Assembly: GCF_001651875.1 (NCBI RefSeq)
Contig: NZ_LNQB01000063.1
Span: 1 to 64,000 of the forward strand
Source of the DNA: Sinorhizobium saheli
GTDB lineage: Bacteria; Pseudomonadota; Alphaproteobacteria; Rhizobiales; Rhizobiaceae
Direction: 5' to 3'
Length of the DNA: 64,000 nucleotides
Shown piece by piece: positions 61,459-64,000 of the stretch. The position numbers and the translations under genes are program-made. The notes under the pieces are model-generated. The model did no database searches, was not told the DNA's origin, and worked only from the letters and a program-made list of their open reading frames with translations. Within the stretch, counting starts at the first letter, position 1; every line of letters begins with the position of its first letter.

Positions 61459-62816
61459 TGCGTGCACTCCTTTCCGGATTGGATTTCGGCCGCAAGGAAT
61501 TCGTCAAAGGCGCTGAGGACAAGGTCGATGTCGCTGTCGACCATTGGCGTCGAAAGGCATGCGGCGGCGCCGTACGGAAGAAGAATGCCCGCTTCCAGGA
61601 AGGAGCGACTCATTCTACGCATGAGCCAGGCCTCTTCCACGCTCAGATAGGCATCGCGATATTCGACCGGCGCGACGCGCTTCGGGTGGATGCGGAAGAG
61701 TGAGGCAGCGCCCGTCACCGAGAACGACGCGCCGCACCTGGCAATGCTCGCACTCAAGCCCGCGCGCAATCTCTCGCCCATCGCTTCGAGGCGATCGAAC
61801 GCATCGGGCGTCATCGCCTCCATGGCCGCCCGGCCAGCGACCATGGAAACCGGATTTGCGGAAAAAGTGCCACCCTGCGGCAGCAACGGTTTTGCGTCTT
61901 CGGTGCCGAAAACCCGCATCACTTCCTCGCGGCCGCCTATGGCGCCGATCGGGAAGCCGCCTCCGATGATTTTGCCGGCCGTGACCAGGTCGGGGTTCAA
62001 ACCATACCGTGCTGAAGCCCCGGCATAGGCTTGCCGAAGATTGAGCACCTCGTCGGCGATGATCAGGATTCCGTGCTTGCGCGCCGTTTGCGACAACGCC
62101 TCGATGAAAGCGGGCTCCGGATGCATCAAGCCCGCCCGGCTGGGCATGGGATCGATCAACACACAGGCGATGCGGTCGCTCACCGCCCTCAGACGCGCCT
62201 CGATATCCTCGACGTCGTTGAAGCGCAGAAGGTGGACCTCGTCGGCGACGCTCGCGGGAGTGCCGCGATAGGCCGGAGTGGCAACGGACATCGGCGTCCA
62301 GCCGTCCTTGCCGGGCGATACACCCTGCCCCGCCTCTGCCCAGTCATAGGCGCCGTGATATGCGCCTTCGATGCGCGCGATTGCGGGCCTGCCGGTGAAG
62401 GCGCGCGCCGCCTTGATCGCGAACATCACCGCTTCCGTGCCGCTGTTGACGAAGCGGACCCGCTCCATCGCGGGAATGCGGGCCGTCAGCAGTTCCGCAA
62501 GCGCGATTTCATGTTCCGTCGGGTTCGCAAAACAGGTCCCCGAGCGCAGCAGATCGGCGACGGCCTGCGAGACCGGCGCGAAGCCATGCCCGTGAATGAG
62601 CGTGGTGAAGTTGTTGTTCAGATCGAGGAACTGATTTCCATCGACGTCGATGAGATAGGCCCCCTCTCCGCGCTGGACATAGATCGGAGACGGGTCCTTC
62701 TCCACCGTAGCGCGGGTGGTTCCATCCGGGAACACGGCCTTGGCGCGGTTGAATAAATGCTTGGACCTACTGCGGACAGACGCCTGCCGCAGCCTGTTTG
62801 TTGATTGAACGAGCAT
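61455..62816 (-). CDS. Class III aminotransferase (HemL-like)
   Basis: 453 aa from ATG 62816 (AGGAAGCCGG upstream). PLP motifs: FVNSGTEAVMFAIKAARAFTGR near 120, DEVLNLRQAYAGASARYGLNPDLVTAGK with the Schiff-base Lys in TAGKIIGGGFPIGAIGG near 270, and GGTFSANPVSMVAG near 310. Resembles glutamate-1-semialdehyde aminomutase but with catabolic context, so a transaminase of an omega- or beta-amino acid is likely. First gene of the coupled trio; GntR boxes lie just upstream. Confidence 0.9.
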   Translation of the reverse strand: MLVQSTNRLRQASVRSRSKHLFNRAKAVFPDGTTRATVEKDPSPIYVQRGEGAYLIDVDGNQFLDLNNNFTTLIHGHGFAPVSQAVADLLRSGTCFANPTEHEIALAELLTARIPAMERVRFVNSGTEAVMFAIKAARAFTGRPAIARIEGAYHGAYDWAEAGQGVSPGKDGWTPMSVATPAYRGTPASVADEVHLLRFNDVEDIEARLRAVSDRIACVLIDPMPSRAGLMHPEPAFIEALSQTARKHGILIIADEVLNLRQAYAGASARYGLNPDLVTAGKIIGGGFPIGAIGGREEVMRVFGTEDAKPLLPQGGTFSANPVSMVAGRAAMEAMTPDAFDRLEAMGERLRAGLSASIARCGASFSVTGAASLFRIHPKRVAPVEYRDAYLSVEEAWLMRRMSRSFLEAGILLPYGAAACLSTPMVDSDIDLVLSAFDEFLAAEIQSGKECTQ

Positions 62817-62871
62817 AGTTCCGGCTTCCTGTGGTGAGAAATCGACCGCTCGCTTTGCACGAGCTTCACAA

Positions 62872-62918
62872 TTTTGTTGCAACAAAACTGCAGCCCGTCA
62901 AGTCCATGCAACAAAATC
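62872..62918. promoter_or_regulatory. GntR operator candidates upstream of the aminotransferase
   Basis: TTTTGTTG-CAACAAAA (62872-62887) is a perfect 16-bp palindrome of the FadR-type TTGT-ACAA form. ATGCAACAAAATC follows at 62906-62918, directly at the gntR stop codon. Both lie 56 to 102 bases before the aminotransferase ATG. Confidence 0.65.
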
Positions 62919-63617
62919 TTAGGCCGATTGACCGGCTTCCCTCTCAAGACTGGCGCGCTTCAGCCGGCGATATCCATCACGAATATCATTCTCCATCGCC
63001 GCCCTGAGGCTTGCCCCGTCCCGCTCCGCAAGAGCCTCCACGGCGATCTCGTGGTTGCGAACACCGTATTTCTCCTCGGCAAACTCTGGGTAGAGATTGT
63101 GCAAGGACGGCCCGATCCTCAGCCACAGGCTTTCGATCATCGAGACGAGCTGCGGAAGACCCGAGAGACGATAGATCGCAAAGTGGAACTCCTTGTTGTG
63201 CCAGAGAGCTTCCGCGTAGCGCCTTTCGTCGAGGGCGGAATTGATAAGTCTTTGCAAAGACTTTAATTCTTCCACGTTATCTGGCGTGCCATGCTGAGCG
63301 GCCTGTTCGCAAGCCAGCCCCTCGAGCGCCAGGCGCGTGAGCGTTATTTCTCTCAGGGCGGCGGCGTCGAGAACCGGAACTACAACCGTCTTTGGGCCAG
63401 CGTAGACGAGCGCGCCTTCGCTCGCCAGACGGTTGATCGCATCGCGCGCGGGCGTTGTGCTGACGTCGAGATCCTGGGCGATCGCGCGCACCGTCAACTT
63501 GTGGCCCGGCCTGTAGACGCCACGGATGATACGCTCCTTCATTTCCCGATAGGCGGCATCGCCCAGCTTTTCCGGCGCTCTCTCCAGGTCTGACGATTCG
63601 TTCGGATTTTCCGCCAT
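62919..63617 (-). CDS. GntR-family (FadR subfamily) regulator
   Basis: 232 aa from ATG 63617, preceded by GAGAGAGTG. Winged helix AYREMKERIIRGVYRPGHKLTVRAIAQDLDVSTTPARDAINRLASEGA near 22-65, then an FCD effector domain with metal-binding His residues (WHNKEFHFAIYRLSGLP, VRNHEIAVEAL). Same strand as the aminotransferase operon and 102 bases upstream of it. Boxes at 62872-62918 and 63653-63701 suggest autoregulation and control of the operon, with an amino or keto acid as ligand. Confidence 0.88.
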   Translation of the reverse strand: MAENPNESSDLERAPEKLGDAAYREMKERIIRGVYRPGHKLTVRAIAQDLDVSTTPARDAINRLASEGALVYAGPKTVVVPVLDAAALREITLTRLALEGLACEQAAQHGTPDNVEELKSLQRLINSALDERRYAEALWHNKEFHFAIYRLSGLPQLVSMIESLWLRIGPSLHNLYPEFAEEKYGVRNHEIAVEALAERDGASLRAAMENDIRDGYRRLKRASLEREAGQSA

Positions 63618-63652
63618 TTCACTCTCTCGATCGGTTGACACTGTGAATTTTT

Positions 63653-63701
63653 GATGCAACAAAATCAAAGTGTGAAGGTTTTGCAAAGTTTTTGTCGCAT
63701 C
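63653..63701. promoter_or_regulatory. GntR operator candidates upstream of gntR
   Basis: GATGCAACAAAATC (63653-63666) and, inverted, TTTTTGTCGCATC (63689-63701) flank AT-rich DNA just upstream of the gntR start. They match the boxes at 62872-62918 and together form an inverted pair. Confidence 0.6.
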
Positions 63702-63733
63702 AACGGCATTAGCAGCTTTCCCACGCGCCGTCA

Positions 63734-63756
63734 CGCGGGCCGAAGGGCGGCCCGCG
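63734..63756 (+). other. Perfect hairpin in the leader of the edge gene
   Basis: CGCGGGCCG-AAGGG-CGGCCCGCG, 9-bp stem and 5-base loop, about 140 bases before the partial ABC gene. It lies in the 279-base divergent space between gntR and that gene. It may be a leader stem; no U tract follows. Confidence 0.45.
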
Positions 63757-63896
63757 AGACACCAGAGCCCAGCAATAAGCGCATCATCCTGACTCGTCCC
63801 CGGGTCGGAAGAAGGCTTTTCATTGCGGCAGCAAAGCGGCCGTATCCAAGGGGAAGGACGCCGAAGAGCGTCCAGCAGCTGAAAGGAAAGGCGGAA

Positions 63897-64000
63897 TTGA
63901 TCGGTCAATCTCTATCCCTTGCGGGACTTCAAAAGCGATACGGCGAGGCCATTGCAGTTCGCGAGCTCTCCCTCGACATGACAGCCGGTGAATTTGTTTC
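63897..64000 (+). CDS. ABC transporter ATPase, N-terminal part, cut by the window edge
   Basis: 34 codons from TTG 63897, preceded by AAAGGAAAGGCGGAA. SLSLAGLQKRYGEAIAVRELSLDMTAGEFV is the first strand-and-loop of a PotA/UgpC-type ATPase, just before the Walker A motif that must follow beyond the window. Divergent from gntR, so the transporter probably belongs to the same regulon. The rest is outside. Confidence 0.7.
   Translation, partial: MIGQSLSLAGLQKRYGEAIAVRELSLDMTAGEFV

Noticed and set aside
1-64000. CRISPR arrays, tRNA or rRNA genes
   Set aside because: No regularly spaced repeats and no cloverleaf or rRNA-like stretch were seen while reading; the only tandem repeat is the 10-bp pair at 47901.

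Overview
The window looks like a piece of a megaplasmid, chromid or chromosome of a rhizobial alphaproteobacterium (Sinorhizobium/Ensifer/Rhizobium type). Reasons: GC-rich DNA with ATGA-coupled operons; many ABC and TRAP uptake systems, each beside its own catabolic genes and regulator; single-domain CUT2-type ATPases; an IS630-type element; and toxin-antitoxin debris. No rRNA, tRNA, CRISPR array or replication gene was seen. Genus is an inference from style, not from a marker gene.

Region 1 (about 0.1-18.6 kb) is an aromatic-acid catabolic locus. It holds a periplasmic cyclohexadienyl dehydratase (pheC), a branched-chain-type ABC importer (livK, a frameshifted livH, a fused livM-livG, livF), a ferredoxin reductase, a divergent TetR regulator, and an eleven-gene operon running leftward from 18,610. 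That operon encodes an acyl/aryl-CoA ligase, a C-C hydrolase, a LigA/LigB-type ring-cleaving dioxygenase, a Rieske ferredoxin, a ring-hydroxylating dioxygenase (alpha and beta), a dihydrodiol-type SDR, a nitronate-monooxygenase-like flavoprotein, and the hydratase / acylating acetaldehyde dehydrogenase / aldolase lower pathway. A 17-bp motif, ACAGTRCT-N5-GTAT, occurs upstream of all three transcription units (6,317; 7,626; 18,687), so transport, electron supply and catabolism look like one regulon.

Region 2 (18.8-23.7 kb): a TetR regulator divergent from a TRAP transporter (dctQ-dctM-dctP) and an AroE-type shikimate/quinate dehydrogenase, with strong RNA hairpins in the leader and gaps. Region 3 (23.9-33.7 kb): a sugar/cyclitol unit with LacI regulator, binding protein, two paralogous permeases, one ATPase, two Gfo/Idh/MocA oxidoreductases, two TIM-barrel isomerases and an orphan RpiR-type DNA-binding domain. 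A perfect 19-bp palindrome lies in the divergent promoter. Region 4 (33.7-36 kb): an AraC remnant and a two-gene HlyD-type membrane unit.

Region 5 (36.1-52 kb): a nine-gene leftward operon (TPP enzyme, HisD paralogue, CUT1 ABC importer, two GMC oxidoreductases, GH3 glycosidase), an unknown cupin-like gene, an XRE-type regulator, and a rightward set (Gfo/Idh protein without the usual EKP lysine, TIM-barrel isomerase, and a 2-hydroxyacid dehydrogenase cut off by an IS630-family element). The transposase has lost its 3' end and a catalytic Asp.

Region 6 (53-58.9 kb) is an accessory island: an alpha-oxoamine synthase with an orphan 127-aa partner, two OmpR/PhoB-like regulators with degenerate receivers, a nucleotidyltransferase-HEPN protein, and a decayed vapC beside an intact antitoxin gene. 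Region 7 (59-64 kb): a translationally coupled trio (class III aminotransferase, TPP enzyme, SDR) under a GntR regulator whose probable boxes (GCAACAAAA) recur on both sides of its gene, then the start of another ABC ATPase at the right edge.
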